A stretch of DNA of 64,000 nt from Gibbula magus (lineage: Eukaryota; Mollusca; Gastropoda; Trochida; Trochidae): contig OW388296.1 of NCBI GenBank assembly GCA_936450465.1, forward strand, positions 46,261,250 through 46,325,249, written 5' to 3'. Position numbers and translations under genes: made by a program. Of the stretch, positions 36,679-47,385 are shown piece by piece. Each line of letters starts with the position of its first letter. Positions within the stretch are counted from its first letter, which is position 1. A model generated the notes under the pieces. That model saw only the letters and a program-made list of their open reading frames with translations. It was not told the origin of the DNA and ran no database searches.

Positions 36679-39600
36679 CTATCGCCTAATATCCAACGCA
36701 ATGCTGTTCAGTGGCGGTACATTATGTAAATTGTTACCCTGAAGGAATTGTACTTCACGTGCCGTTACCCAGCCCTCCATGCGGCCGTTTAGTTTCGTAC
36801 TTCCCGTGTTCAGGTATCCATTTAAACAGTTGGGTGGACTGAGTGCAATGTGAATTAAATGCCTGACCCAGGGACACAACACAGTATGAGACCTACATTA
36901 CCAATATATTGTAATCAGAAACGCTTTGTGTTATTGAATACACATGCGACTTGGTTTTATCAATAATATGTTATCGGGTCAGAATCAGAGTTCGATGTGT
37001 AACAACGATATGTTTTAAAGGGGCAGTAGCACGTTTTTTCGCTGAAATAAGTCGATGAAATTTATTTTTAAAATAATGTCACAAATGGTAAAAGATCCTT
37101 CTCTCTGAAACATAAAGTTAAAAATGAGTGTACATGGTTCCGTAAAGCCTTGGGAATCGTTTATGTCTTTCGAAATAATAAATTGTGTTCACAATAAAAT
37201 GGCCGCCATGCAATGTTTGCTTAATACGCAACATAGTTATTATAACTACGGATAATTGGTTTGTATAATAAGATCTTTTACCCTCTAAAGTAAATATAAA
37301 TAACATAAACTATCAATATAAATGGGAAATTTGAAAAAATAAAATTTGAAAAAACGTGCTACTGCCCCTTTAAAACAATGATGGATTTCATTTTTGAGTT
37401 TAAACACGGTATCAGAGACTGATGTCAGTTAGAAGTAAAACATTTTATTTAATGACTCGTTTCTTTCCACAGCTCAGATAGATTTCGATTACCTGGCCTC
37501 GCTGGAGCTCTGTCGATACTTCCACGGGGTGTGTGATGGTAACTGCACCCGGTATTACCAACACAGGTGGGGGGTCCCGCTCTGCCCCCAGGCGGACCAT
37601 AAGTGCTGCGCCCCTCCAGCTGAGGGTGGGTAAATATGCATACATTAATGTATATACGAAATGAATCATATTAACGATTTCTCGTGTAATAGCATTTTCA
37701 TGAAAAGAGTGCGTGGTTTGATATCTGACGAGCGAAAGCGATATGATTCAAGAGTTTCATAACAATTCTATTAAACGAGGCCGAGTTTAGTATTTCTATT
37801 ATTATTATCTGATTTAAACCAAGAAGCAATTTCGCCGATAAGTAGGACACGGGTCATTGCAAACGAGCCGTTTTAATTCGCTCATTTAATTTATGTCACG
37901 TCATATTTGAACGATTATAAAATCGCGTTACTCAGCGATGTTAATATTCAATGACTATATTTATTAAGCAGCGATGTCTTCAACGGCCGAATGATAATTG
38001 TTCATACATGTCACAAACATACATGTATAACCCCTTTAGGCATTGGTTTAAATAAAACGACTGTAAAATTTTATTCACGGCATGAATCAGGAAAACCAAA
38101 AAAGAAAATATTTTTCATTTGAATTCTCTTTTAAAGTGTGTCCTGATACTAGAACACCCCGAAACTTTTTTATATAAGTAAATTCACAATGCCTTGTTAA
38201 GTATACAACGTTATTTGTGATGAAAATAATTATAAGAAGATTGTAACACAAATTGTGAAAGAAAGTTAAAGAAACAACCGAAACACAAACTTCTATTTAT
38301 TATATTTCGTTTGTATTCTATTTCCTATGTTTATCTATCATATTATAAACGTACGTGTTAACCAAAGGACATTTTGCGTTTTAGTTTAAAAAAGATCAAA
38401 TTATTTATAGAAATAAGGAGGGGACAATTACGTTTGCAATTGCAATTGCGAATCTTTTTACTAAACCCAATACCAAAAGAAACTTTGCACCCATCTTCTT
38501 GTCTTAATAAATCACATAATAGGCAACGATTGGATTTGGGTTTTTAAGTATTGTAATAATTATTCAATTTTACATTCGATGTATGAAAATATTCATTTCA
38601 AAAGTTTATTTAAATAAAAAGTTTGGACGCATCAACATACGAGGGGTATCAAAATGTGTTTGATCAATTCGTCTGTGATTCGGTGGTGGTCTCGTACTCG
38701 GTGGTCTTTGCTAATGTGTAATATCAACGGACTTTTAACATCAGAAACTGTTTCAGTAGTGCGTTAGTCGCTTAACATGTGTGTCTTGTCAAAATTAAAA
38801 GTTTAATTTTTTAATTTTTTTAAGATTTCATTTTTTGGAGAAAAAAATTTAAAACTTCTGAAAAAAATATTTGACTGATGACAATACGCCATTACTTTTC
38901 AGTTTTAGTGTACGATGTCCAAAACTTGAAATATTTGTAATTGAAAAACATACATATGATAAAATCAACTGAGATGCAAAGTTTCTTTTGGTATTGGGTG
39001 TATTCTGTCTTGGAGAAATTAACAAGCTAAACGACCTTTTCCACGAATAACTGAAAGGAAAATATTTTCAGAGACAGAAAATGCATCACAATCACTCTTT
39101 GAATGATCTGCTGCCGTTTCGTTGGAGATTGGAACAATTTTTGTAACAGTATAGTTTACACCTGATTGATGTTACTTGACAAAAACATTCCTATTATAGT
39201 TTTAAAATCTTCGTATAATGAATTGATAAAATATACTACTCTGTACATCTTTTTACAAATATTGCACTTTACGCTAAGAGAGGGGCAGTAGCACGTTTTT
39301 CGCAATTTTTTTTTTTTCAAATATCCCATTTATAATGATAGTTTATGTCATTTCTATTTACTTTAGACGGTAAAGCATCGTATTACACAAACCAATTATC
39401 CGTAGCGGTAATAACGGTATTATGTTTGAAGCAAACATTGCATGGGGACAATTTAATTGTGAACATATTTTATTATTTTGAATGACAAAAATGATTCCCA
39501 TGGCTTTACGGAACCATGACTTTGTACACTCATTATTTAACTTGATTTCCGAAGAGAGAAGTGTGTTTTACTATTGGTGACATTATTTTTCAAATACATT

Positions 39601-42600
39601 TCATCAACTAATTTGAGCGTAAAAACGTGCTACTGCCCCCTTAAGTTAAGTATTGAAGTCATGATTAAGAAGTTATTTTACACGTTTTTGGACGATATTC
39701 AATGTTGTTTGCTTATAATTAATTCACTTTGTATTTGGTTCATGTAAGAAATAGGGGGAAATTATAGCATAATGATATATTTTTTACTCCAAGTTGTATA
39801 ACATAATCCAGGTAGAAAGACAAGGATCTGTTATGAATGATCAACAATTTCACAATGGCGACGTTTCTGTTTAGATCCTTATACCGTTATGAAGCATATA
39901 TTGTCATTCCATTACACTAACTTCTAGAATGCCTCTCAAACAGGTAATCCAGGTAGTTAGACAATGATCATCATACATTCGTCCATTTTTGGAGCTTTTA
40001 ATTACATGTGATATCGAACAAAAATCACAATGCATGTTTAGATAATGTGATATGGTTGATTACGGATATCTTTAAATGTGCATGTTATCTCCAGTACATG
40101 TACATTGTATGTCCATGCAGCGTTCTTGTAGGAATAGACAATTATAAGGGACACAAAAAATGTTTTGGACAGACAAAATGGTTTCATTGAAGAATTGTAT
40201 TTTTCAGAACCAAGTTCTAACAACGCAACTCCGACGTCGACTCCAACAACGGTTATAACAACAACATTATCATCTACAACAACATCAGCAGCAGAAAGAC
40301 TTTCATCTTTGAACAACGCTGAAGTAGCCGGAGGATTTACAATAGATGCTGGTCGAAACTGTAAGTATTATAGATTTTGTGATAATAGAGTTTTTCAAAT
40401 CTTGTAGTTTCTTTATAACTTGTTCTTTATAACTTTTGGCGACATATGAGACGAATCTTTGCCGAATTAGATGTTCGGTTTTCGCCCTTAGCGTTTGAAC
40501 AAACAGCACATTTAAATCCAAAATTGAAAGACTTTCTTTCTTCTCCCTTATTCAAGAAAATAATGTATTTCGATTTCTTTGAGCGTATGAACTTCTTCTT
40601 CAATTTCACACTTGATTGTCTATGTGTACATTTCTCATCCATCAAAGAAAAATGATATAAAACAATGAAAGGAGTATAAAAGATGTATAACTACCGTTTG
40701 ATACAGTTTTCAGCTATCTGTAGATGTTGGTCAATTATAAAATTATCATTGGCTCTGTAGATCACCTGGTTCAATGTGATTGAAAACTAATTTTATTCCA
40801 AAGAAATTGTCGGACGGACGGTTAACGAATTTCCATTTGATAACCCACGCTGGCCACATCTTAGCGGAGCCTCTCGATCCAGAGTAGTTGATAGAAGTCA
40901 ATCTGGGCTCCGTTCCATAACAGCAAGCGCTTATAATCGCTCATTGATCGCTCAATGTAGCGCTCAATGCAGCGCTCAATGTAGCGCTCAATGTAGCGCA
41001 TTCTCTCCTGAATGACACGGTTCTATTCCTCGAAGTTTGCTCGCCTTGCTACGTAGCGCTTCATTGAGCAATCGCGTTCAAGAGAGGTTTAAAAGTAATC
41101 GCTCATTAAGCGATTACTTTGAAACCTCTCTTGAACATGGCCCTGATAAGCATTTAGCATCAAAGGCTGCGTTTGATTTAATAACACTAGGGTCGAGTCG
41201 ACGCATGCGCTTTGACGTTTATTCAAAAGCATGGAACACGACTCAAATGTTTACTCACAATGCGCCTCATATCACGCAAACAATTGCATTTTCCGTTGAA
41301 AATTATAACTAATCGTAATTCAAACACGTATTTATGTAATAAATTTAATATTTCCTTCATAATGTGTATGTGTGACTCGTTTGGAGAGAAACTTACTACC
41401 TATAATGCATGTGACGTCACAACTGACAATATCCGGGTGTTCGTTCTCGTTCGACTCTAGGGTGGAGTTGACCGAGAACAAATGTTGTTGTTTGGCAAAC
41501 TCGATAATCTATCAAAAGCAGCTTCAGTACTGCCGTTTTGTTATCAACAACAGATGCACAATTATGGGATATAGTTCTGATATAATAACTGTTGGATATA
41601 TGATGTCACCCTTTAATAATGGTTGCTTACTCATTGACAGTTGAATGCGGGCAATACACACCGGTACATCGCCGGAAGAGGATTGTGGGCGGAAGTGTAG
41701 CGCACAGAGGTGCGTGGCCGTGGTTGGTGGCCTTGAGGTCAGCTCTTGGAGGTCACGTGTGTGGCGGAGCGCTGGTTGGTCAGAAGTGGGTCATCACTGC
41801 AGCTCATTGCTTCAGACAGTAAGTGGTCACTTTTAATAATAATAATAATAATAATAATGAGGATACTTATATCGCGCTGAACTCCACAACACAACGGGCC
41901 ATGCTCAAAGCGCTACACACATTATTACCCTGGTGTAAGGACCAACATCGTTCCTTGTTCATTCTCAACTCCCTTTGGAGTATGCAACCTGGGCTACCAA
42001 TTAAGGCGCTCGAAGGTTATCTGTCACATTGCCTTCACTTCCAATCCAGGTTTTTATGTTTGTATTGAATCCACATATGCTTTGATCAATATATCAATCA
42101 ACGGCATTTACGACGTAAAACGAAGAAAGAATCGAAAATATTGACCTAAATTCTGATTGCACGTTCCAAATTTCAAATCCTCTTCAATTTACCATTATAA
42201 TCTTGCACGATCACAAAAAGTCCTTAAGAACGTAAACTCAAAAAAGTATTCGAAAATACGGACCTAAATCATAGTAGATTCCAGACGCCATAGATCAACT
42301 ACTCTTCAATGTACCATTGGATTCATATATGATCTCATGAAATGCAAATTTTGACCTTGCTGTCTCTCGATTAATACACAGTCTTGCGTTGCCATTTAAT
42401 AATCTGTAAGTGGACGAGTTTTTAAATCTGCCATGAAATATCCCCGTTACTTTCTGTGGATAAATTATGATGCCATTATCTGATACAGATTCACAGAATG
42501 GCGTCAAAAACGATTCATATTGCATCTTCATCTTTGTATGTAAATGATAAATTTGGGATGAGTTTTCTCAATCTGCCATGAAATATTACCTTTAAAATTA

Positions 42601-45600
42601 TTTACAATATATGATGTTGTCATCTGACATTACTGAATCATTGCATGACGTCAAAGACGATTCATACTAATAAATGCATCTTCAACTTTGTATGTAAATT
42701 ATAAATTTTGGATGAGATTTCTAAATCTGTCATGAATATCACCTTTGATTTTATTGATAGTTTAAAATCTAAATAAATACATAACTTGTTTCATTTCTCG
42801 TGGCAGTCTGAAGACAAAGTCGACCTAACGCGTACCTCGCACATACCATTTAGATTTTGGATCACTTGATGTGATTCTTGTACCCATGATTCGCCAGTTC
42901 CAGCCGATGTTCGCAGGTTTCACCGCAAAATATAGCCACCATGGCGTTCCTGACTTTCTAATATAATAATAGCAAGCTTGATATATGTGAAATACTCTTG
43001 AAAGCGGCGTTAAACCGTAACCCACGTCACCTCACAAATTATTGTACTCTTTTCGGGACTTGCCCCTTGCCCCCTGCCCCAAACCCACAAACAAAAGGAG
43101 GAAACTGTGTTGCAAATAGTGTGATCCCATTGTTTAACTACTGAATAAACACAAACAAACAAATATGTCTCTATATTCTGTTTTACAGATTTGCGTCGCC
43201 AACAATGTGGCGAATTAGGACTGGTGAATATCATCTCATTCAAACGGATGAAGGCGAGAGAGATTTTGCTGTATCAAACATTTTCATTGTGAGTATTTTC
43301 CGTTCTCGCTAAACTGTACATTTTGAGAATTTGGTTTGATGCATATACATTGTACAGGCCAAAATTAACTAAAGAGAGGAAATTGTTGTTACCTTTCACT
43401 GTAATGGTTTTTCTTATTACCACGGTTGTTTTGTCGTTAGAGGTAGAGAACTCAGGAAAATAGAAAATTGACCCAAAGAAGCTATGCCAAGTCCCAAAAA
43501 AATTAGTGCTTTCGTATAAAGTTGAATTTGGAAGTTACTGATATTTTCAATCATCAGGGTATTGTACTTTTAATTGTTTTTGCTGAAATTTCTATTTTCA
43601 AAATGGCTTTGAACGCAAGGTTTGGCTTTTAAGTCATAACTTGCAAAGTATGGGAAATAAAGATGTCCACGTGATTTACTAACTTGGACTCGTTGCTGTA
43701 ATTCGTTATACAAACAAACAAAAACGTGATATTTCACTCTCCATCTCGTTTATTTAACAACAATCCAGAAACGACGACCACTTATAGACATGTTTTTTTA
43801 TGAAATTGAAAAAAAAATCTAAAAAATACAAGAACTCTCGGACCTGACTCCCTCGGTGGTCTAACCGGATCTCGACCTGCGGTCTCGGTCCGGTCAGACC
43901 GCCTCGGGAGCCAGGTCTCGAGTCCTTGTGTTTCACATAATAACCCCAACATGAGTAATTAAGTGTTTATTCTTTTTTTTCAGTATCCAGATTACCAGTT
44001 CAACTACACCAGCACAGAAAATAGCTCCAACAGCCAGTACGCCCGATACAAGCACGACATCGCTCTGGTAAAATTAAGTGAAAATGCTAATACCACGCCC
44101 ATCTGTCTTGCGCAACCGGATTTCGGAGAGAGAGAAGAAAACCAATCCGGTTCCGGTCCCAGCCTCGCTTCCGGTTCCGATCCATACGCCAGCATGAACG
44201 CTATAGAAACCAAAGGAGAATGTTGGGTATCTGGTTGGGGATACAGTAGTGGTGAGTTTCACTTACTGTTCTTTGTACTTTATTCGATTCATACGACTGT
44301 TGTTTTTATACATCATTATGTTGCCATACAATTAAAATTAAGAAGTAAAGTATTTAGTTTCGATTCACGATCGCGTTCTACCAAAATACATTTTGAAAAT
44401 GGCAGTGTTTGCTTCCTTGATGGCGCTCATCTTTAAAAGGATAGATCAGTGCTGCACAAAATATATAATAATTATTCAATGGAATCATAACATTGATACA
44501 GAAGTGGTTAGTGTAACTTATCAAAGCTGAAAATGCATCTGTACTTGAAAATAGTATCCAAATCAACATTCCTAAAAACCTAAACATCTTAGCGGCTTGT
44601 TTCATAAATACACAACATTTCCTTTTGATCTATTCATTTTATTTGGAAAAAAATTGTACACTCTTCTTGTGTTCTGCATGATCATATACATAAACAGGAT
44701 ATTAATAAATCCATAAATTGTAGAATGGACATACAAACCATTACCATACAAAATACAAGATAATTAAATCCATGAGTGATTAATACGACTGTGACAAATT
44801 TACATCATGTATTCAGAATCTAAATAAACGGAATTATGTTTTAAAACTGATCATATGTTTTACTTATAAGCGTTTTAAGTAATCGTGGTTTTTTAATCAC
44901 TTTATCTAGACGTGGTCGGAGAGTAAAAAGGACATTTTTTAATGATGTGTCAACAAGTGTAAGTCTAAGAAGGTTATTTATGTAGACAACATCTTTTATT
45001 ATTTTACAACTTAAAAAAACATTCTTATTAAACACTATTGTGAAAAGGTGATTTTAGCATCCCAAGGGTATTTAAACAGACCTAAAAATTAAAAAATATG
45101 TTGAATGAAATTGTGAGAACTTCTACTAGATATATCATATACAGTCAAAGATGACTTTTTCCAGCAGTAGTATTTCGTTTACCACTTTGTTGAAAACGTG
45201 GTAACGTTTCTTTTGTTCGTCAGTGTAAAATTAATGGTTAGTCGTTGGCGTCGTGATCACATTTAGCAGCCTACATGTCGTTCTAATTAGTATTACCTGG
45301 CGTTGTAAATTACAGGTGATACCTCGGACCTGATGATGAGACAGGTACATGCCGACCTGGTGGGGCACAGAGAGTGCGGGGAAATGTGGAACACTCACCT
45401 GGATGACGATATGATCTGCTTCGGGGACGGTCTACATGGACCTTGCCAGGTGGGTGAATTCATATTTCACTCGTGAAATATCTACTTTTATACTTCACTC
45501 GATGAGATAAATATGGTATTTGTCAAGGAAAACGGATATTCTATATATTAAATTATTATTTGTGTGTTTTATGTTGACGTAGAGTGATTTCAATGGCAAA

Positions 45601-47286
45601 CGTACAGCCTTTGCAATCTGAAAATATGACGTCATAATATTGTCCCGATGACGTCATGCGAGTGGCTCAGTAGGGTGGTGATAAAGGATATCGCCACTGT
45701 AGCTTGATTGTGAGTTTATTTCACCGAGTTTCATTGAGTATCTCACTCTAAAGTATATAATACATATATAATAATAATAAGAGCTTTTCTCTACCCACAG
45801 AGGTTAGTCCCTTCAGATTTTCTCTCGTCACCTCTGTTATAGTTGGGCGAAAGTTCACTATTCTCGCATAATCCGCTGACGGGGACAGTTTGCAACACTG
45901 GTAACGTTCTTATTTAAGTCCAATCATACGTCGATTTACAGAAAGAAGAAGAAAATTATTTTAAAATTTTCGTGTCACATATTTTCTTACATACATGTAA
46001 GATGATACATTTTACAACTGCGACCGCATTGCACAGATGAAGCAACGGAACGTTCAGTTTGAAACACCGTCGGTGATTTCACAAATAATTTCTGAGGCAA
46101 CCAATCAGGAATTTTTATTTTAAAGAAATGAGATTCATATGATTATGGCACGATACAATAACACCTCTCGGCAATAGTTTGAATGACTTAATTGGTGACT
46201 ATTTTATTTTTTAACTAAAATATCATTATTTAAAGTAGACAGGGGTAAGAAATGAAATTTACACCAACATGACATATACCATGTTCAAAATGTTGTAAAT
46301 GTGTGCACGAAGCACATTTATTGATTTTCACACAGAGTATGTGTTATATGTCGATGAACAGTTGTGTTTTATCAAAATTAATTTGTGGGAATTTCAAAAT
46401 TTGAATTTTGAATTTGAATTTTAAAAAATTCAAACCGCCTAGAGGTATTCTTTGACTGATTTAATGTTTTGGACTAATTTCCCAAACTAGCTCGTTTATG
46501 AGTACGACGTCGACAACTCGATATATTTGACTTTGAAAAGTAAACATATGATACATATAACTGAGACATATACTTTCTTTTGCCCGCCAGTTTATAACAG
46601 AGGATTCGATAGCAAATCTGTAACCTCTGTGGGAAGAAGTTGTTAAAATCTCATCAAATAGTTGAGCATTTTAAATAATAGAATCTAGTACAGTTGCCAA
46701 ATAAGGTTTCCATGTACAGCTGCATTCCGTAAAAGTGTCCATCTACCCAAAGATGCCCTTTAAAATGATATACTTTTATTTATATAATTAAAAATGTAAT
46801 ACGCGAGCTCGCAAGGTTAGCACGTGTTTTAACATTATGTTCATTGGGTATACTTCAAGTACGTCAACGTTAATACAGTTCTTAAGTGATTTTCGTCTTA
46901 TCTTATTGGAAGACACCTACTTAAGCACACGGAATTAATTGTATAACCGTATCACATAAGTATACAAACTATCAACGTGCTGTTAAGCTTGTTTATTTAA
47001 AAGGAATATTCCTGGTCAAGCTCGTAAGATTTACCCACCTTTTAACTACGTTTAACATCGTGAATATTTGTGAAATCACACAATTTGACACTAATGTGAT
47101 CGTTTATTTTAACAGGGGGATTCCGGCGGTCCTCTGTCCTGCCGTCACGAGGGGCGATTTTACCTGACAGGGGTGGTATCCTGGGGGACTGAGAACTGTG
47201 ACGTCAGCGGGTACCCAAGTGTCTTCACCAGGGTCAACTCGTACCATGACTGGATCCAGAGTGTCATCAATGAAGAAAGTGGCTGA
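27678..47286 (+). CDS. Secreted serine protease with N-terminal defensin/clip-like module (8 exons)
   Basis: Exons 27678-27756, 37473-37625, 40208-40360, 41641-41818, 43189-43288, 43984-44251, 45316-45449 and 47116-47286 join with agreeing phases into 1236 bases, 411 residues. Residues 1-19 are a signal peptide. Residues 40-72 hold six cysteines spaced C-x6-C-x3-C-x12-C-x6-CC, the beta-defensin/big-defensin pattern that arthropod clip domains resemble. Residues 79-105 are Thr/Ser-rich linker. RRKR142|IVGG is the zymogen activation site. The triad is H184 (TAAHC), D246 (HDIALV) and S358 (GDSGGP). C131 and C262 match the disulfide that keeps the light chain attached after activation. Position 189 (chymotrypsin numbering) is Gly and 226 is Ser, so a trypsin-like preference for Lys/Arg is not expected. 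A Gly/Ser/acidic insertion (about 268-290) enlarges the loop before CWVSGWGY. It probably acts outside the cell; the substrate is unknown. Confidence 0.9.
28614..29104. mobile_element. MITE family B, copy 1 (diverged)
   Basis: It ends TGTTACAGCGCCTTTAAAG. The interior word ATATTGTTACGTTAGAT…AAACATCTCACCACACG matches 32625-32665. Its left end is decayed (ACAGGCGCGTTTTTGGC). Confidence 0.5.
31105..32150 (+). repeat. Diverged minisatellite, unit about 85-95 bp
   Basis: About ten imperfect units each contain TATGAATTATTGGTTAATAA, CAAGGAATATTGTTATATTC, ATTG-TTTGTGGGAATTCT and GAAGTATGCCAA. It lies in intron 1 of the protease and has no coding frame. Confidence 0.85.
32287..33103. mobile_element. 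MITE family B, copy 2
   Basis: It starts TAAAGGTGCTGTAGCACG and ends CGTGCTACAGCGTCTTTAAA. The TIR is a variant of family A (GGTGCTGT instead of GGGGCAGT). The interior resembles family A around AAAACATCTCATTACACGA and the weak ATTATCGGTATTGG. Confidence 0.65.
34149..34379 (+). repeat. 33-bp minisatellite, seven units
   Basis: The unit GAAGAACAAACTATTGGTGA… is repeated seven times without a length change, so it keeps a frame: 11-residue repeats reading [11 protein letters not shown] within an open frame 34071-34400. It sits in a protease intron and the flanks lack splice sites or domains. I treat it as a non-coding tandem repeat. Confidence 0.85.
35095..35459 (+). mobile_element. MITE family A, copy 5
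   Basis: The ends are TTAAAGGGGCAGTAGCACG and CGTGCTACTGCCCCTTTAA, a perfect TIR with TTAA on both sides. The core landmarks are intact. Confidence 0.9.
35892..35900 (+). promoter_or_regulatory. TATA-like box inside protease intron 1
   Basis: TATAAAAAG is preceded by a relatively GC-rich stretch and followed about 350 bases later by strong donors (GAG|GTAAGT at 36251 and AAG|GTAAGT at 36274). An internal promoter is possible, but short ATG frames before these donors do not match the phase-1 entry of exon 2. Confidence 0.3.
36601..36890 (+). repeat. (GAT)n microsatellite joined to GGACACAACACAGTAT repeat
   Basis: A GAT run of about 50 bases (36623-36675) leads into TTCTATCGCC and then CCGTGTTCAGGTATCCATTT and GGGACACAACACAGTATGAG, shared with 5930-6045. 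The microsatellite appears to be part of the element's end, as at 41836 and 52844. Confidence 0.6.
37015..37373 (-). mobile_element. MITE family A, copy 6, just upstream of protease exon 2
   Basis: The ends are TTAAAGGGGCAGTAGCACG and CGTGCTACTGCCCCTTTAA, with the core reversed. It ends 99 bases before exon 2, so it may overlap the branch-point region of intron 1. Confidence 0.9.
37473..37625 (+). CDS. Protease exon 2 (six-cysteine defensin/clip-like module)
   Basis: The acceptor is TTTCTTTCCACAG and the donor is GAG-G|GTGGGT in phase 1. The exon encodes the complete Cys module, C40 to C72, including [12 protein letters not shown] and [12 protein letters not shown]. It is far more GC-rich than the flanking intron. 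A competing donor four bases later would break the frame to exon 3. Confidence 0.85.
38465..38999. mobile_element. TIR element with perfect 25-bp ends
   Basis: ACCCAATACCAAAAGAAACT (plus TTGCA) at 38465-38489 is exactly inverted at 38975-38999. The 535-bp interior is AT-rich without a long frame. Sequence near 46440-46590 resembles its right end (CATATGATA…AACTGAGA…CTTTCTTTTG), suggesting another, decayed copy. Confidence 0.7.
39275..39644 (+). mobile_element. MITE family A, copy 7
   Basis: AGGGGCAGTAGCACGTTTTT at the left (left TTAA degraded to TAAGAG) and CGTGCTACTGCCCCCTTAA at the right. The core landmarks are diverged (ATTATCCGTAGCGGT). Confidence 0.8.
39835..39945 (-). repeat. Retroelement terminus fragment (same family as 16304)
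   Basis: The reverse strand reads CTGTTTGAGAGGCATTCTAG, then GGTATAAGGATCTAAACAGAAACGTCGCC and GTTGATCATTCATAAC, matching the 16304-16570 element in order. Confidence 0.5.
40208..40360 (+). CDS. Protease exon 3 (Thr/Ser-rich linker)
   Basis: The acceptor is GTATTTTTCAG and the donor is AACT|GTAAGT, phase 1 on both sides, so the exon could be skipped without shifting the frame. It encodes [15 protein letters not shown]…TTTSAAERL, a likely O-glycosylated spacer, then [14 protein letters not shown]. Confidence 0.8.
40906..41143 (+). mobile_element. Foldback element family D, copy 3 (internal repeat expanded)
   Basis: It starts GGCTCCGTTCCATAACAGC and ends TTGAAACCTCTCTTGAACAT. Between 40960 and 41000 the unit GCTCAATGTAGC is repeated about four times, more than in the other copies. 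It lies in protease intron 3. Confidence 0.8.
41641..41818 (+). CDS. Protease exon 4 (activation site and catalytic His)
   Basis: The acceptor is TCATTGACAG and the donor is AGACA|GTAAGT. The exon encodes [33 protein letters not shown] and VITAAHCFR: the light-chain cysteine, the activation cleavage site and the His of the triad. Confidence 0.95.
41836..42060 (+). repeat. (AAT)n microsatellite with GCGC-type repeat
   Basis: AATAATAATAATAATAATGA leads into TATATCGCGC and CAAAGCGCTACACAC, ending near CTTCCAATCCAGG. It is the same class as 5825, 36601 and 52844, in protease intron 4. Confidence 0.55.
42105..42770 (+). repeat. Local tandem duplications
   Basis: Two blocks (about 42120 and 42245) share GAAAATA-(T/C)GGACCTAAAT and CTCTTCAAT-TACCATT. 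Three further blocks (about 42410, 42550 and 42705) share GA-TTTTTAAATCTGCCATGAA and GACGTCAAAGACGATTCATA-type text. All intronic. Confidence 0.55.
42886..43035 (+). mobile_element. SINE family S, copy 4 (3' part only)
   Basis: It contains CATGATTCGCCAGTTCCAGC, CAGGTTTCACCGCA and GAAAGCGGCGTTAAACC with a CACCTCAC tail. The tRNA head is missing, as in a 5'-truncated insertion. Confidence 0.7.
43189..43288 (+). CDS. Protease exon 5
   Basis: The acceptor is TCTGTTTTACAG and the donor is ATT|GTGAGT. The exon runs from Q188 to I221 and encodes the strand and loop between His and Asp ([23 protein letters not shown]), matching the V-R-x-G-x-Y/H-x-L region of S1 proteases. Confidence 0.9.
43829..43930. 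repeat. GC-rich imperfect hairpin in protease intron 5
   Basis: ACAAGAACTCTCGGACCTG and CAGGTCTCGAGTCCTTGT pair, as do CCTCGGTGGTCTAACCGG and CCGGTCAGACCGCCTCGG. It lies just 54 bases upstream of exon 6. Confidence 0.65.
43984..44251 (+). CDS. Protease exon 6 (catalytic Asp)
   Basis: It follows a T8 tract and CAG. It encodes [19 protein letters not shown] (catalytic Asp), [10 protein letters not shown] (the Cys pairing with the light chain), the acidic Gly/Ser-rich insertion and [13 protein letters not shown]. The donor is AGTG|GTGAGT. It contains several N-x-S/T glycosylation sequons near its start. Confidence 0.95.
45316..45449 (+). CDS. Protease exon 7
   Basis: The acceptor is GTAAATTACAG and the donor is CAG|GTGGGT. 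The exon encodes [19 protein letters not shown] and [16 protein letters not shown], with the C168-C182 disulfide pair and the floor of the specificity pocket (Gly at position 189). Confidence 0.95.
47116..47286 (+). CDS. Protease exon 8 (catalytic Ser)
   Basis: The acceptor is ATTTTAACAG. The exon encodes [28 protein letters not shown], the final helix [13 protein letters not shown] and TGA. The reading frame closes exactly at the usual S1 end. Confidence 0.95.
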   Translation, partial: GDSGGPLSCRHEGRFYLTGVVSWGTENCDVSGYPSVFTRVNSYHDWIQSVINEESG

Positions 47287-47385
47287 TCTTTTGGAAACAA
47301 TGAGGATCGACAGACGACGGAATCAAGGGAGCATGTCGAGTTTTGGGAGGAAATGACGAAACATCAATCCTTTACTATAGAAGAT

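Noticed and set aside
37625..37629. Alternative donor of protease exon 2 four bases downstream (GTAAAT)
   Set aside because: It would leave phase 2 and break the frame with exon 3, while the first donor fits exactly.
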